Source of the DNA: Schistocerca nitens | Lineage: Eukaryota > Arthropoda > Insecta > Orthoptera > Acrididae | Reading direction: 5' to 3' | NCBI RefSeq assembly: GCF_023898315.1 | Contig: NC_064619.1 | Location: 300,428,150 to 300,492,149 of the forward strand | Length of the DNA stretch: 64,000 nt | In this document: positions 21,014 to 32,027 of the stretch, one piece after another | How positions within the stretch are numbered: the first letter of the stretch is position 1 | How the letters are laid out: each line of letters begins with the position of its first letter | The notes under the pieces: model-generated | The model's input: the letters and a program-made list of their open reading frames with translations, nothing else | The model's database searches: none | Told to the model about the DNA's origin: nothing | Translations under genes and position numbers: made by a program

Positions 21014-21585
21014 CAGGGTGTTTCAGAAGTGATAGTCAATATTCAGAGAAATGACAGGAATGATCATTCGAAACAAAAAGTCAAGTAAACATGGGCTCTA
21101 AACACATATCTTAAGAGCTATAAGGAATTCTTGGTCTTCGATACTGTGAAACAAATCTCTCTTACTGCAAGCTCGTTGCTTTCCATATTTTGGGAAGTGA
21201 TAGTATGAACCAAATCATGAAAAAAATTACCAATAAACATGTGCTTTAAAAAACGTACGTTAAAAGTTATGAACACCTTTTCATCAGAAGAGTTGTGTTT
21301 CAAAGTAGCGAACATGAACAAGTGCTCAAGTTCTTATGGTATGTATTTTAAAAGCACAAATTTATGGGTCATTTTTTTCTTGTTTTGGTCCATACTACCA
21401 CTTTTCAAAATATGGAAAGCAAAGAGACTGCAGTAGAAGAGATTTGTTTCACAGTATCGAAGATCAAGGATTCCTCAAAGCTCTTAAGGAATGCGCTTTA
21501 GAGCCCATGTTTAGTTATATTGTTGTTTCGAATAATCGTTCCTGTCATATCCCTGAATATTGACCATTACTTCTGTAACACCCTG
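21014..21585. mobile_element. R-2, complete 572-bp palindromic element
   Basis: The whole element is one imperfect palindrome. The left terminus CAGGGTGTTTCAGAAGTGAT is mirrored by ACTTCTGTAACACCCTG at the right, and homology continues to the centre near 21300. TA flanks at 21012-21013 and 21586-21587 suggest a TA target duplication. Internal motifs (CTTCGATACTGTGAAACAAA, TTAAGAGCT, GCTTTCCATATTTTG) occur two to four times. No protein. Possibly a fold-back non-autonomous relative of a TA-targeting DNA transposon; CAGGGTGTTAC also starts the DD41D element at 30409. Confidence 0.8.
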
Positions 21586-22388
21586 TATAGGAGTAACACC
21601 ATGTATATTACGTATATGAGGAAAGACTACGTGGTGGGTTCCTCGTACAGATACCGCAGTTTAATGTTGCTTGTTTGTGAGAATATCATGTTATACCTCG
21701 GAGGAACGTCTACTAATATTGTCGGAATGTCGACAGGCCATGACGAAATTGTCCGATTGGGACGGAAGTCGGTAGATGTGATGCACATGTACAGATTAAC
21801 AAATTATTATAGTTTCAGGAAAATTGGATTATTTATTCACAAACTGAGAAGTAAATAAAACGTTGGTCCACCTCTGTCCATTATGCAAGGAACTATTCGG
21901 CTTGGCATTGATTGATAGCGTAGCTGGATGTCCTATTGAGGGATATCGTGCCAAATTCTATTCAACTGGCGCGTTAAATCGTCAAAATCCTGAGCTAGTT
22001 GGAGCACCCTGCCCATAATGCTCCAAACGTTCTGGACTGGAGAGAGATCCGGCTACCTTGCTGACTACGGTAGGATTTGGCAAACATGAAGACAAGCAGT
22101 AGAAACTCTCATCGTGTACTGGCTGGCGTTATTTTCCTGAAATGTAAGACCAGGATGGCTTGCCATGAAGGACAAATAAACGGAATGTAGGTAGCCGACG
22201 TACCACTGTGCTTTATGACGACCCAAGCCATCACTCCTGGTTGTCAGGCCGTACGGTGAGCAACAGTCAGTTTACTATCCTACCGCTGTCTGGGGCGTCT
22301 GTAGACACGTCTTTGGCCTGGAGTCTCATTGACTGGAGTGATGAGTCCCGATTCAAAATTAGCCCCTATGACCAGGGCAGCTGTGGGA

Positions 22389-22630
22389 CCGAGCATGGTG
22401 GTTCAGTGGTTAGCAATTATACGTGCACCCGCGAGGACGACGGTTCAAAAACCCGCGTCCGGCCATCCTGATTTAGGTTTTCCGTGATTTCCCTAAATCG
22501 CTTCCGGCGAATATCGGGATGGTTCGTTTGAAAGGGAACGACCAACTTCCTTCCCTATCCTTCTCTAATCCGATGAGGCCAATGACCTCGCTGTTTAGTC
22601 CCCCCCCCCACGAATCAACCAACCAACCAA
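22389..22630 (+). mobile_element. SINE-B copy 1
   Basis: A second tRNA-headed SINE: GTGGTTCAGTGGTTAGCA (A box) and GACGGTTCAAAAACCCGCG (B-box region). The body is GATTTAGGTTTTCCGTGATT, then CCGATGAGGCCAATGACCTC, and the tail is (AACC)n. Flanks CAGCTGTGGGA at 22378-22388 and CAGCTATGAGA at 22631-22641 are a decayed 11-bp target duplication. It lies in the plus arm of Tc1-E. Confidence 0.85.
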
Positions 22631-22659
22631 CAGCTATGAGATGCCAACCACACTGTCAG

Positions 22660-23043
22660 CCATGTCATCCGCGGCACCTTTGCAGCACAGCGGTACGTCG
22701 ACGACACTATACGCCCCGTTTTGTTGGCCTTGATGGCAAGCCGTCTTGCACATTTCTGCAAGATAATGTCCGCCCACATAAGGCGAGATCTTCTACTGCT
22801 TGTCTTCGTGCTTGCCAAACCCTACCTTGGCCAGCAAGGTCGCCAAATTTCTCCCCAGCTGAGAAAGTTTGGAACATTATGAGCAGGGCTCTCCAACCAT
22901 CTTTGGATTTTGACGATCTAACGCTCCAATTGGACAGAATCTGGCACGATATCCATCAGGAGAACATCCCACAACTCTATCAATCAATTCCGAGCCGAAT
23001 AATTGCTCGCATAACGGCCAGAGGTAGACCAATGCGTAATTGA
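22660..23043 (+). pseudogene. Tc1-E transposase, C-terminal half
   Basis: The frame from the SINE-B tail to 23043 reads TFLQDNVRPHKARSST with the second catalytic Asp. LPWPARSPNFSPAEKVWNIMSRAL follows, where the third acid is kept as PAE, then the C-terminus ending RITARGRPMRN. The first Asp region (SDESRF) lies upstream at 22330-22360, on the other side of SINE-B. N-terminal DNA-binding domains are absent. Confidence 0.8.
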
Positions 23044-23368
23044 CATGCTCAATTTCTAATGCTGTTTCTGTTGAATAAATCACCCAGTTTTTCTGAAATT
23101 TTAATCATTTGTTCGTCTGTATATGTACATCATATCTGCCGTTTCCGTCCCATTCGGATAATTGCTTCTTGATGGGTCGTTTTCTCCTAGAGTGCATGAT
23201 GGCCGCGGTTTATCGGTCTTGATATTGCTGATCACGTTAGTCAGGATACTAAGACTATCATCCGAATATAGAACTAATATGGAACTGATGGGTTTAGGAG
23301 CGCTGTACTCAGTGTCATGGAGGATCTCAATGGTCCCAAGTGGGTAGCGCGCTAGAGGAAAGACATAT

Positions 23369-23567
23369 GCCGGCCGCGGTGGTCTAGCGGTTCTAGGCGC
23401 TCAGTCCGGAACCGCACAGCTGCTACGGTCGCAGGTTCGAATCCTGCCTCGGGCATGGATGTGTGTGATGTCCTTAGGTTAGTTAGGTTTAAGTAATTCT
23501 AAGTTCTAGGGGACTGATGACCACAGATGTTAAGTCCCATAGTGCTCAGAGCCATTTGAACCATTTT
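23369..23567 (+). mobile_element. SINE-A copy 9
   Basis: Full length with a good A box (GTGGTCTAGCGGTTCTAGGC) and B box (GGTTCGAATCCTGCC). Target duplication of about 9 bp, GAAAGACAT at 23358-23366 and GAAAGACAC at 23568-23576. Confidence 0.95.
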
Positions 23568-24099
23568 GAAAGACACATTGTTTGTTCTACCGTGTGGGAT
23601 CGCACATCTGGGTCACGTTTCTGGAAGAAGGAAATGCTCTTGTCTGCAGCAAAAGAAGTATCACATGAACAGTGCATCTAGACTACCAAGCACGGCAACC
23701 GCTATTGTGGTCTCCTACCACGCGACAGCACAGATTCATCGGCAGTGGCGTGTCCATGACAACACTGGGCACCGGAGTTGCATCACATTGCCTTTTCACA
23801 CGAGTTCCGGTTTTGCGGACAACACGACAATCGATGTATCCGTACCTGATGATTCCGAGGAGATCGAATATTGTCACATTGCCCCCATCACTGTCATACG
23901 CGTTTCGCAGCAGGCATGCTGGATAGTGTAGCATGGCGCTGGATACACAACACTTTCACCTCTTTTTCGCGTAACCAGAAATTTGGACAGCAGACGTTTC
24001 GTTTATGATGTATTAAGACTAGCAGCTGTGACATACGTTCGAGGTCTCCACGTCATTATCTTTGAACGACATAACGCAAGACGTTATGTTTCACGTGCT

Positions 24100-24286
24100 C
24101 TGGCTCTGAGCACTATGGGACTTAACTTCTGAGGTCATCAGTCCCCTAGAACTTAGAACTACTTAAACCTAACTAACCTAAGGACATCACACACATCCAT
24201 GGCCGAGACAGGATTCGAACCTGCGACCGTAGCGGTCGCACGGTTCCAGACTGTAGCGCCTAGTACCGCTCGGCCACCCGGCCGGC
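24100..24286 (-). mobile_element. SINE-A copy 10
   Basis: Reverse copy ending in GGCCGGC. Target duplication GTTTCACGTGCT (12 bp) at 24088-24099 and 24287-24298, perfect. Inserted in Tc1-F transposase sequence. The tail repeat CCATTTGAACC is shortened. Confidence 0.95.
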
Positions 24287-24640
24287 GTTTCACGTGCTGT
24301 CCTGACATACCTCGATAAAGAGAGTGTTCAAGAATTGCCCCGGCCAGCACGTTCTCCTGGTCCGTACCCACTGAAGATCTGGTCATTGGTTGGCGAGAGA
24401 CGCGCTCTACCATTCCCCAACCACTACGACGATTGCACTCTGTCGTAGAGTTGAAGAATCGTGGGATCCCCTGAATTCGTCTTCCAAGCTGAATTCGACT
24501 CGATTCCCAGACGGGTTGGGGTCATTTTTGCTATCGGAGACGGTTTTTCTGTACACTAAAAAGTTCGCTCTTTGAACATTTATAAATCACTTTAAATTTA
24601 ATCATGTATTCCTCCAACTACTCTGTAGACACACATTAAG

Positions 24641-25636
24641 TAAAATTTCGTCATTTCCTACCCTTGTTGGTGTTGTAATTGTAACAGTGTAGTACTCTAA
24701 TTAGGCACTTACATCCGCGTCTGAAACGTGAAAACGATGTATAGATCAGACGACGGATACAAGGACCACATTACTGCAGGTAATTCCAAAGATAACACCA
24801 GAGCAGCGTCTTGGGCCGGCAGCGTAAGATAAATAAAGGTCCCAATGCCACTCGTGTTCTAAATGAGCTTTTAATTCAGTGGAAGTCGAGACTTGTATGG
24901 CGTGACTTCGTCCACCTGTAAGAACACGTGTCTGTATGCAGTTACAACTTCCGTTGCTTTTCTGTTGTGGTGTAAACACGTTTATCTCCCCCTCCTCCTG
25001 GATTCATGTTCAGTGCGCTCTGAGAGATAAGACATTAAGATTAGCAGCCGCTTTTGTCACAATCACCTTTTTATCAGAGACGACAATCTTCTAGAAATAA
25101 TGACATCCTTACTAAGCCATTTTGTTTTGTTTTTCTGCCCATATTGTATTCGGTAGATGTTATTTTGATCTCTGAATGTTGCCATGACGCTAGATACGAT
25201 AGCACTAATTATCCTGTTATAATACGAGACACAGCCCTTACTTGCACTTAATAAGTAATTACAAATTTGACGAGACATGTATTTCAGATTGCATTTGTGT
25301 GGTGAATGCACCCTCTGTAGCTGGCGGTTGTCGCGTAAGGCAGTGTGTGCAGGAAAAAGCTATGACAGCAAGGCACACACATTTGTGTTTTTGGTAGCCA
25401 AGGTGGCAACATATCTTGTATGCGATCATAACCTACAAGTTCGGTAAATACGTGTCAGTATCAGTGGAATTTTATTTCATATTATCACGACAAATGTTAC
25501 ATTATTTAAAAGTATTTAGCTGTTGTTATTTTATTTACTGCATAAGAGTTTCATTATCCCTATGTGATACGCAATCAGTGCTACCCTGGAGCTACTTGAC
25601 GGGCACCGACACCTTATCCTCGTTGTTACCTGGACG
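24641..25636. other. Unassigned spacer
   Basis: No recognised element. Short frames (60-85 codons) carry no motif I know. Confidence 0.3.
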
Positions 25637-25835
25637 AAAATGGTTCAAATGGCTCTGAGCACTATGGGACTTAACAACTGAGGTCATCAGGCCCCTAGAC
25701 TTAGAACTACTTAAACCTGACTAACCTAAGGACAGCACACACATCCATGCCCGAGGCAGGATTCGAACCTGCGACCGTAGCAGCAGCGCGGTTCCGGACT
25801 GAAGCGCCTAGTACCGCCCGGCCACAACGGCCAGC
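25637..25835 (-). mobile_element. SINE-A copy 11
   Basis: Reverse full-length copy. Target duplication TTACCTGGACG at 25626-25636 and TTAACTGGACG at 25836-25846 (one difference). Confidence 0.95.
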
Positions 25836-25904
25836 TTAACTGGACGCCGTCAATAATTGGTGCAATATGAATATGAAGATGGTGATATTGCAGCTCCCGA
25901 AGAA

Positions 25905-26078
25905 TGAAATTATAATGAAATCCAGACCTTTAGCTGCTTACAGGCGATGATAAATATCAAGAGGGACAATTGAAAATGTGTGCCCCGACCGGGACTGCTT
26001 ACATGGCAGACGCGGTATCCGTCTGAGCCACCGAGGACACACAAGATAGTGCAAGTGCAGGGACTTATCGCTGGACGT
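25905..26078 (-). mobile_element. SINE-C copy 1, reverse, B-box deleted
   Basis: Third tRNA-headed family, recognised by TCCTCGGTGGCTCAGA in the head and a 3' body that includes GATATTTATCA and AGCAGCTAAAGGTCTGGA. In this copy the segment carrying the B box is missing, leaving GCAGTCCCGGTCGGGGC. It abuts the next copy head to head. Confidence 0.7.
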
Positions 26079-26455
26079 GTCCGAAAGAACAGGTACCATC
26101 TTCATATAGATAAGGCTTACCGGCCAATGATCGTCTTCAGTGCGGATGTACTCACATTGCCCGAACTCTTACTGGTATCCGTAGATTGACTGCCGCGAAT
26201 AATGAGTATAGTGGGCAGGGGCTCTAGAAATGTGGTGTGTGGACAGTGAGTTGGGAATGTGGGTCTCTCGGGGAGCGTGCCAGAGATAAGTCCCTGCAGT
26301 TGCATTATCCTCTGTGTCCTCGTTGGCTCAGACGGATTGAGCGTCTGCAATGTAAGCGGAGATCCCAGGTTCGAATCCCGGAAGGGGCACACATTTTCAA
26401 CTGTCCACGTTGATATTTATCAACACCTGCAAGCAGCTAAAGGTCTGTATTTCAT
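26079..26455 (+). mobile_element. SINE-C copy 2, long form
   Basis: Begins TGTCCGAAAGAACAGGTACC, then a 240-bp leader shared with the copy at 40298-40700, then a tRNA-like head at about 26317-26390 with GGTTCGAATCCCGG as B box. It ends in the GATATTTATCAACACCTGCA body. The tRNA-like part is internal rather than at the 5' end, unlike a simple SINE. Confidence 0.7.
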
Positions 26456-26467
26456 TATAATTTCATT

Positions 26468-26752
26468 CTTCGAGAGCTGCAAGATCACCGATGGTATCTG
26501 TTCGGGCACTACAAATGTTGTGTGTAGACAGTAAGTTGGGAATGTGGGTCTCACGGGGAGCGTGCCAGAGATAAGTCCGTGCTGTCGCACTATCCTCTGT
26601 GTCCTCGGTGGCTCAGGCGGATAGAGCATCTGCTATGTAAGCAGGAGATCCCGCGTTCGAGTTCCGGTCGGGGCACACATTTTCAACTGTCCCCTTCGAT
26701 ATTTATCCACGGCTGTAAGCAGCTAAAGGTCTGGACTTCATTGTAATTCCAA
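26468..26752 (+). mobile_element. SINE-C copy 3
   Basis: Same family and orientation as the copy before it, with part of the leader deleted. The tRNA-like head at 26602-26676 folds into a cloverleaf with TGT in the anticodon position, but A replaces the invariant U33. B box GCGTTCGAGTTCCGG is slightly changed. Confidence 0.75.
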
Positions 26753-26793
26753 TTGGTGCAATGTCTCGAAAATAAAGATAAATGCAGATAAAG

Positions 26794-26960
26794 GAAAAAG
26801 GAAAGGCGATTAGTGCTTAACGTCCCGTCGACAACAGGTCGTCAGAGACGGAACAAAAACTCGTATTATTGAAGGGTGGGTTAGGAAATCGGCAGTTCCC
26901 TTTCAGATACAGACAAAAGCGTCGCACTAATGTTCCCTTATAACGAACCCCCCCCCCTTT
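26794..26960 (-). mobile_element. SINE-B copy 2, partial
   Basis: AGTGCTTAACGTCCCGTCGA, GTCAGAGACGGA and GAAATCGGCAGTTCCCTTTC match the reverse of an extended SINE-B body. The tRNA head is not present. A run of C residues at about 26949-26958 ends the similarity. Confidence 0.55.
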
Positions 26961-28689
26961 CTCCCCATGACGATGACATTTCTGTAGGATAGAAATTCAG
27001 CGTAGAGCGCCTCAATGATTTATCGAAATCTTGCACCTAACATACGGCTAACATTTTTTCAGATAGATAATCAAAAGATGTAGAAGAGGTTGCGCTGCTT
27101 TCTATCTTCTGCACTGATTCCATGAGACTGGGGGGCCTCCGGTAAAACGAAGCTTAGGATCTACAGGTAAGTCATCCTTCTGATAATGCTGTATGAAGCA
27201 GAGGTATGGCCCATCACCTATAAAATCTGCAATCACTGAAGAGCAAAATCCTTCCTACCATAGCGGACACCGATTGATACACACTGAACGCTCACTTTAC
27301 GGATTACTAGACGAACCATCCAGCTATACGAATTAAACTGTCGGAAAGCCACTACGAGAATCTATCCACTTCGACCCACCAACTCATCCACCAGTTAAGC
27401 ACAAAATACCCCAACGATATCCACCGTCGACAAACAAATCAAGATATAATAGTTTACAGAAACCATTCACACACAGAAAGAAACATTCAGATCATTCACA
27501 AACACCACTTTCAACCATCATTAAGCCAAGCTGAACGTCTGACGGTGTTTCTGTGGTATGATCAAGTGAAACTTCGTTGACAGGTACCATTAGTCGATCT
27601 GCGTGGTTCAACACCACAAAGATCTCAAATCTCATGGTGGCACAGAGCACGACCTCAAACATCAGTAGTACGAGTGAAAATGAAAGACAACATCAGTATG
27701 TTTAAGATCCGTCAAAAAGTAAGCACTGGAAAGAAAGTGTTTCTATCGTGTTTCGTAGTGTTGTGACCAGTTCATGCGTGATAAACAGCTGACTTTCGGA
27801 GTCATGCAAAAGGCAGTACTACCGCACCCATCTTTCTTTCCCCTAGCGTTTATTCCTTCTAGTATGGGGTCTGATTTTTCAGGATTCGACAAATTTTATT
27901 TTTTGATAATTTAACTTTATAGTCGTATGCCCTTCCTGATGCCACAATCGTCATAACAACTTACCAGATTTAAGTAGTTTGCGTCACCTGTCTGTGAATC
28001 GTGTTAAACCCTAATCAGCCTCCCTACATTTTGAATAGCGCCGTTCTGTGTGTTTTCGCCTTTGTATATCACATTCTCTGAGGTGGAAGTTGGGGACTAG
28101 CATTTTCCTAATCGAGCCTGAGAAACCGCGTAAAAGCCCCTCTCAGGGTGGCCGGCGTACCAGCTCATGGTCGTTTCAAGGCCATGCGGGTTCGTTTCGT
28201 GTCTGGCCCAGCTCCCTGTCTCACAAGCTAACGTGCTGTGTGCAACACTGTACGAGCAGGTCTATCAATGCTACCACGTCTCTTAAATTTCTTTATTCGT
28301 GTTCATCCTCGTTCAGTGACGTCTAAATCCGCGGGCCAGCAGTGGTCTGCTACACACTACACAGCATATACTCATGAATGTTGCAATTAGAATTTACCTG
28401 TCAACATGCAGCACCCCATTTCAGCTTGATCTGGGGATGGCATGTTATAACACGGACTCTTGTAGACACCGAATGTGTTGGGGAGCTATCATAATTTGCA
28501 TAGTACCAACGAAATTATGATAGTAAAAACTTCGCAGTGTCCTCTCGAAAAACTACAATATCATACTGGAAATTGAAAACAAGCTATTATCTGTTTGATG
28601 CACAGGACGTAGTCCATGAGCAATCTGACAACGTGAAAGAGTGCAACCTGTAGAATAAAATTCCACTGTACAACAGAGTGTGTGCAGAT
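26961..28689. other. Unassigned spacer
   Basis: 27150-27560 has weak reading-frame character (MLYEAEVW-type start, many stops) that could be a LINE remnant. 28048-28326 is an open frame without a known domain. Nothing firm. Confidence 0.3.
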
Positions 28690-28790
28690 TTGTAACTCCC
28701 TTGCAGATTAAAAGAATGTGCCAGGCCTCGACTCGAACCTGGGACCTTTCCTGCTCATGGGCATGTGCTCTACTGAGTGAGTATCGAAAC
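28690..28790 (-). mobile_element. SINE-E fragment, tRNA-like
   Basis: The reverse strand reads CTCAGTAGAGCACATGCCC, then GGTTCGAGTCGAGGCCTGGC, a tRNA-like head with A- and B-box positions and a short body (CACATTCTTTTAATCTGC). Resembles a widespread arthropod repeat whose head is GGTAGCTCAGTTGGTAGAGC. Heavily decayed. Confidence 0.55.
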
Positions 28791-28953
28791 TAGAGATGGG
28801 CCAAAACATTACTTTCAGAGATCTAATCAGAACTGCTCACTCACTGGAGTGAACTAGACTTTCTCATCATTCACCTCTCACCATTCACTTATTAAAATAA
28901 ATGAAAGAAACGCACATTCCCTTTTTAATTTAGTCCCGATTACATGAACTCAA

Positions 28954-29153
28954 AAAAATGGTTCAAATGGCTCTGAGCACTATGGGACTTAACAGCTGTG
29001 GTCATCAGTCCCCTAGAACTTACAACTACTTAAACCTAACTAACCTAAGGACATCACACACATCCATGCCCGAGGCAGTATTCGAACCTGCGACCGTAGC
29101 AGTCGCGCGGTTCCGGACTGCGCGCCTAGAACCGCGAGACCACCGCGGCCGGC
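28954..29153 (-). mobile_element. SINE-A copy 12
   Basis: Reverse full-length copy. Target duplication TTACATGAACTCAA (14 bp) at 28940-28953 and 29154-29167, perfect, so recent. One change in the B box (AGTATTCGAACC on this strand). Confidence 0.95.
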
Positions 29154-29167
29154 TTACATGAACTCAA

Positions 29168-30408
29168 CTTATGACTTTAAGTGAATCTTATCATCTACAA
29201 AGTGTGCTACGAGTGCATACAAAATAATATCATTTGTGGGTGGCCACCAATAACAAATCTACTAATCCCATTAACAGCATATTACCACTACAAACAACAT
29301 ACTACTGTAATAATGCTGTTTTTAACTTATTTCTATAACATAACGTCAAATCTTGTATGTATGGTAAACGAATATTAACAAACTGCAAAAATTATTTGTA
29401 TCTGCTGTTGGTTTCACATTATTTTTTTCTCATTACGTTGTATTGTGCAATTTAGATGCTTGAAATATGCACAAATGCTCAAACTGCATTAGTGAAATAA
29501 AAACAGTGACAGCTAAAAATGAATATAATCTCATTTAAGAAATGTTTAGAAGCTCATGAGCCTTACACTTCGAATTCATTATGTCATTTAACCAGAGGAT
29601 TCGTGCGACGCATTCGCACTTTCGTGTTTTAAAAAAATGACAGTATTTGGAATAAGTATTGTCTTCAGGATAAGGGTGGTTGTGGGAATGGAGAGTGAAC
29701 ATGTTTACAAATGAAACAAATGACGTGAAATAATAATCATGAATTTATGATACATGCTTGCATATACATTTCTATGTTTCCAAAAACGTGTTTTGCATTC
29801 AGGATGTTTGTCCCAGCTTGTATGACGGACAGAAGTTAGGGAACGTCAGTAGGACCACATGCACTATAATTTGATAAACATTTTCAGTTACAGTAAGCAC
29901 GTTGGGCTGTAGTAGCAACAAGTAAATCACAATCCAAGACGGCAATGACAAATATGTTTGTTTCAGATTGTACATTCTTTTACAAAAGGCAACTTTACAA
30001 TCGGCAGAGATAATGGAGTACCGCAAACATCATGGTTATTGCCTATGACAATGCTGTGTACAAATTATCCAGTGAATAAGAACTGTAAGCGAAATAAAAC
30101 AGTATCTATAATAAGATAATATGAAAAGGGAGCCTCTTATGCGTTATCTATAAGTTAGCTTCATAAAAGAGGTATGAAGCTGTCCCCCCATGGTGTTCTT
30201 TGGTCTATAACAGTTAAAAATCTCTTTTATGTGAAAAATTTTCCACAAAAAGTAGGTTTTAGTGCAAAATTAATATGCAATATCAGTTAAAAATTGGTAT
30301 GCAATGCCATTTAAAAAACATTTCAAATGATACCTCATTCATCTCTAGACAATTAGTATGTGTTGAGAAGAGGGGATTTTGACTTGACTTGACTTGAGAA
30401 ATAATATA
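29168..30408. other. Unassigned AT-rich spacer
   Basis: No element recognised; frames of 60-75 codons without motifs. Confidence 0.3.
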
Positions 30409-31964
30409 CAGGGTGTTACAAAAAGGTACGGCCAAACTTTCAGAAAACATTCCTCACACACAAATAAAGAAAAGATGTCATGTGGACATGTGTCCGGAAA
30501 CGCTTAATTTCCATGTTAGAGCTCATTTTAGTTTCGTCAGTATGTACTGTACTTCCTTGATTCACCGCCAGTTGGCCCAATTGAAGGAAGGTAATGCTGA
30601 CTTCGGTGCTTGTGTTGACAAGTGACTCATTGCTCTACAGTACTAGCATCAAGCACATCAGTACGTAGCATCAACAGGTTAGTGTTCATCACGAACGTGG
30701 TTTTGCAGTCAGTGCAATGTTTACAAATGCAGAGTTGGCAGATGCCCATTTGATGTATGGATTAGCACGGGACAAAAGCCGTGGTGTGGTACGTTTGTAT
30801 CGAGACAGATTTCCAGAATGAAGGTGTCCCGACAGGAAGACGTTCGAAGCAATTGATCGGCGTCTTAGGGAGCACGGGACATTCCAGCCTATGACTCGCG
30901 ACTGGGGAAGACCTAGAACGACGAGGACACGTACAATGGACGAGGCCATTCATCGTGCAGTTGACGATAACCCTAATGTCAGCGTCAGAGAAGTTGCTGC
31001 TTTACAAGGTAACGTTGACCACGTCACTGTATGGTGAGTGCTACGGGAGAACCAGTTTCCGTACCATGTACAGCGTGTGCAGGCACTATCAGCAGCTGAT
31101 TGGCCTCCACGGGTACACTTCTGCGAATGGTTCATCCAACAATGTGTCAATCCTCATTTCAGTGCAAATGTTCTCTTTAAGGATGAGGCTTCATTCCAAC
31201 GTGATCAAATTGTAAATTTTCACAATCAACATGTGTGGGCTGACGAGAATCTGCACGCAGTTGTGGAATCACGTCATCAACACAGATTTTCTGTGAACGT
31301 TTGGGCAGGCATTGTTGGTGATGTCTCGATTGGGCCCCATGTTCTTCCAGCTACGCTCAGTGGAGCACGTTATCATGATTTCATACGGGATACTCCACCT
31401 GTGCTGCTAGAACATGTACCTTTACAAGTACGACACAACATGTGGTTCATGCACGATGGATCTCCTGCACATTTCAGTCGAAGTGTTCATACGCTTCTCA
31501 ACAACAGATTCGGTGACCGATGGATTGGTAGAGGCGGACCAATTCCATTGCCTCCACGCTCTCCTGACCTAAACCCTCTTGACTTCCATTTATGGGGGCA
31601 TTTGAAAGCTCTTGTCTATGCAACCCCGGTACCAAATGTAGAGCCTCTTCGTGCTCGTATTGTGGACGGCTGTGATACAATACGCCATTCTCCAGGGCTG
31701 CATCAGCGCATCAGGGATTCCATGCGACGATGGGCGGATGCATGTATCCTCGCTAACGGAGGACATTTTGAACATTTCCTGTAACAAAGTGTTTGAAGTC
31801 ACGCTGGTACGTTCTGTTGCTGTGTGTTTCCATTCCATGATTAATGTGATTTGAAGAGAAGTAATAAAATGAGCTCTAACATGGAAAGTAAGCGTTTCCG
31901 GACACATGTCCACATAACATATCTTCTTTCTTTGTGTGTGAGGAATGTTTCCTGATTTCGTAAC

Positions 31965-31968
<4 letters not shown>
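30409..31968 (+). mobile_element. Mariner-superfamily element with DD41D transposase
   Basis: Terminal inverted repeats of about 115 bp: CAGGGTGTTAC at 30409 and GTAACACCTT ending 31968, with shared inner sequence (GGACATGTGTCCGGAAACGC) in both arms. TA flanks both ends. The transposase ORF is intact except for two stops, so this is the best-preserved autonomous-type element in the window. Confidence 0.88.
30717..31784 (+). pseudogene. DD41D transposase, two in-frame stops
   Basis: One frame from ATG 30717 to the stop at 31784, about 355 codons, with TGA at 30819 and 31035 and no frameshift seen. The N-terminus MFTNAELADAHLMYGLARDK is a DUF4817-type helix-turn-helix, followed by a second at GRPRTTRTRTMDEA...VSVREVAALQG. 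Catalytic motifs are LFKDEASF (first Asp), WFMHDGSPAHF (second Asp) and PPRSPDLNPLDFHLWGHLK (third Asp). By my count 41 residues separate the second and third Asp. All three acids are present; only the stops disable it. Confidence 0.88.

Positions 31969-31969
<1 letters not shown>

Positions 31970-32023
<54 letters not shown>
31970..32023. repeat. (TA)n microsatellite
   Basis: About 27 TA units beginning directly at the right TA flank of the DD41D element, so it may have expanded from the target duplication. Confidence 0.95.

Positions 32024-32027
<4 letters not shown>

Larger units (their letters stand above)
21850..23195. mobile_element. Tc1-E, inverted (head-to-head) duplicate of a Tc1 element
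   Basis: The left part (21850 to about 22315) is the C-terminal and middle transposase region on the minus strand. The right part (about 22315 to 23195) is the same family on the plus strand, ending with its usual 3' UTR (CCGTCCCATTCGGATAATTG). The segments 21855-22195 and 22700-23042 are inverted copies. The junction falls at CACGTCTT, which lies in a short natural inverted repeat of this family, so the inversion probably arose there. Confidence 0.65.
23205..24640 (+). mobile_element. Tc1-F, degenerate Tc1-like element
   Basis: Recognised mainly from its 3' part. GACATAACGCAAGACGTTATG, with the second Asp region of a QDNARPH type, lies before SINE-A copy 10. After the SINE the sequence corresponding to the SPxLSPIE-xWSL region and C-terminus (RFPDGLGSFLLSETVFLYTKK, 24480-24573) follows. 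Upstream to about 23205 only scattered similarity remains. Two SINEs interrupt it. No intact frame. Confidence 0.55.

Noticed and set aside
26602..26676. Possible functional tRNA-Thr (TGT) gene
   Set aside because: It folds as a cloverleaf but lacks U33 and sits inside a repeat with several colinear copies, so it is a SINE-C head.
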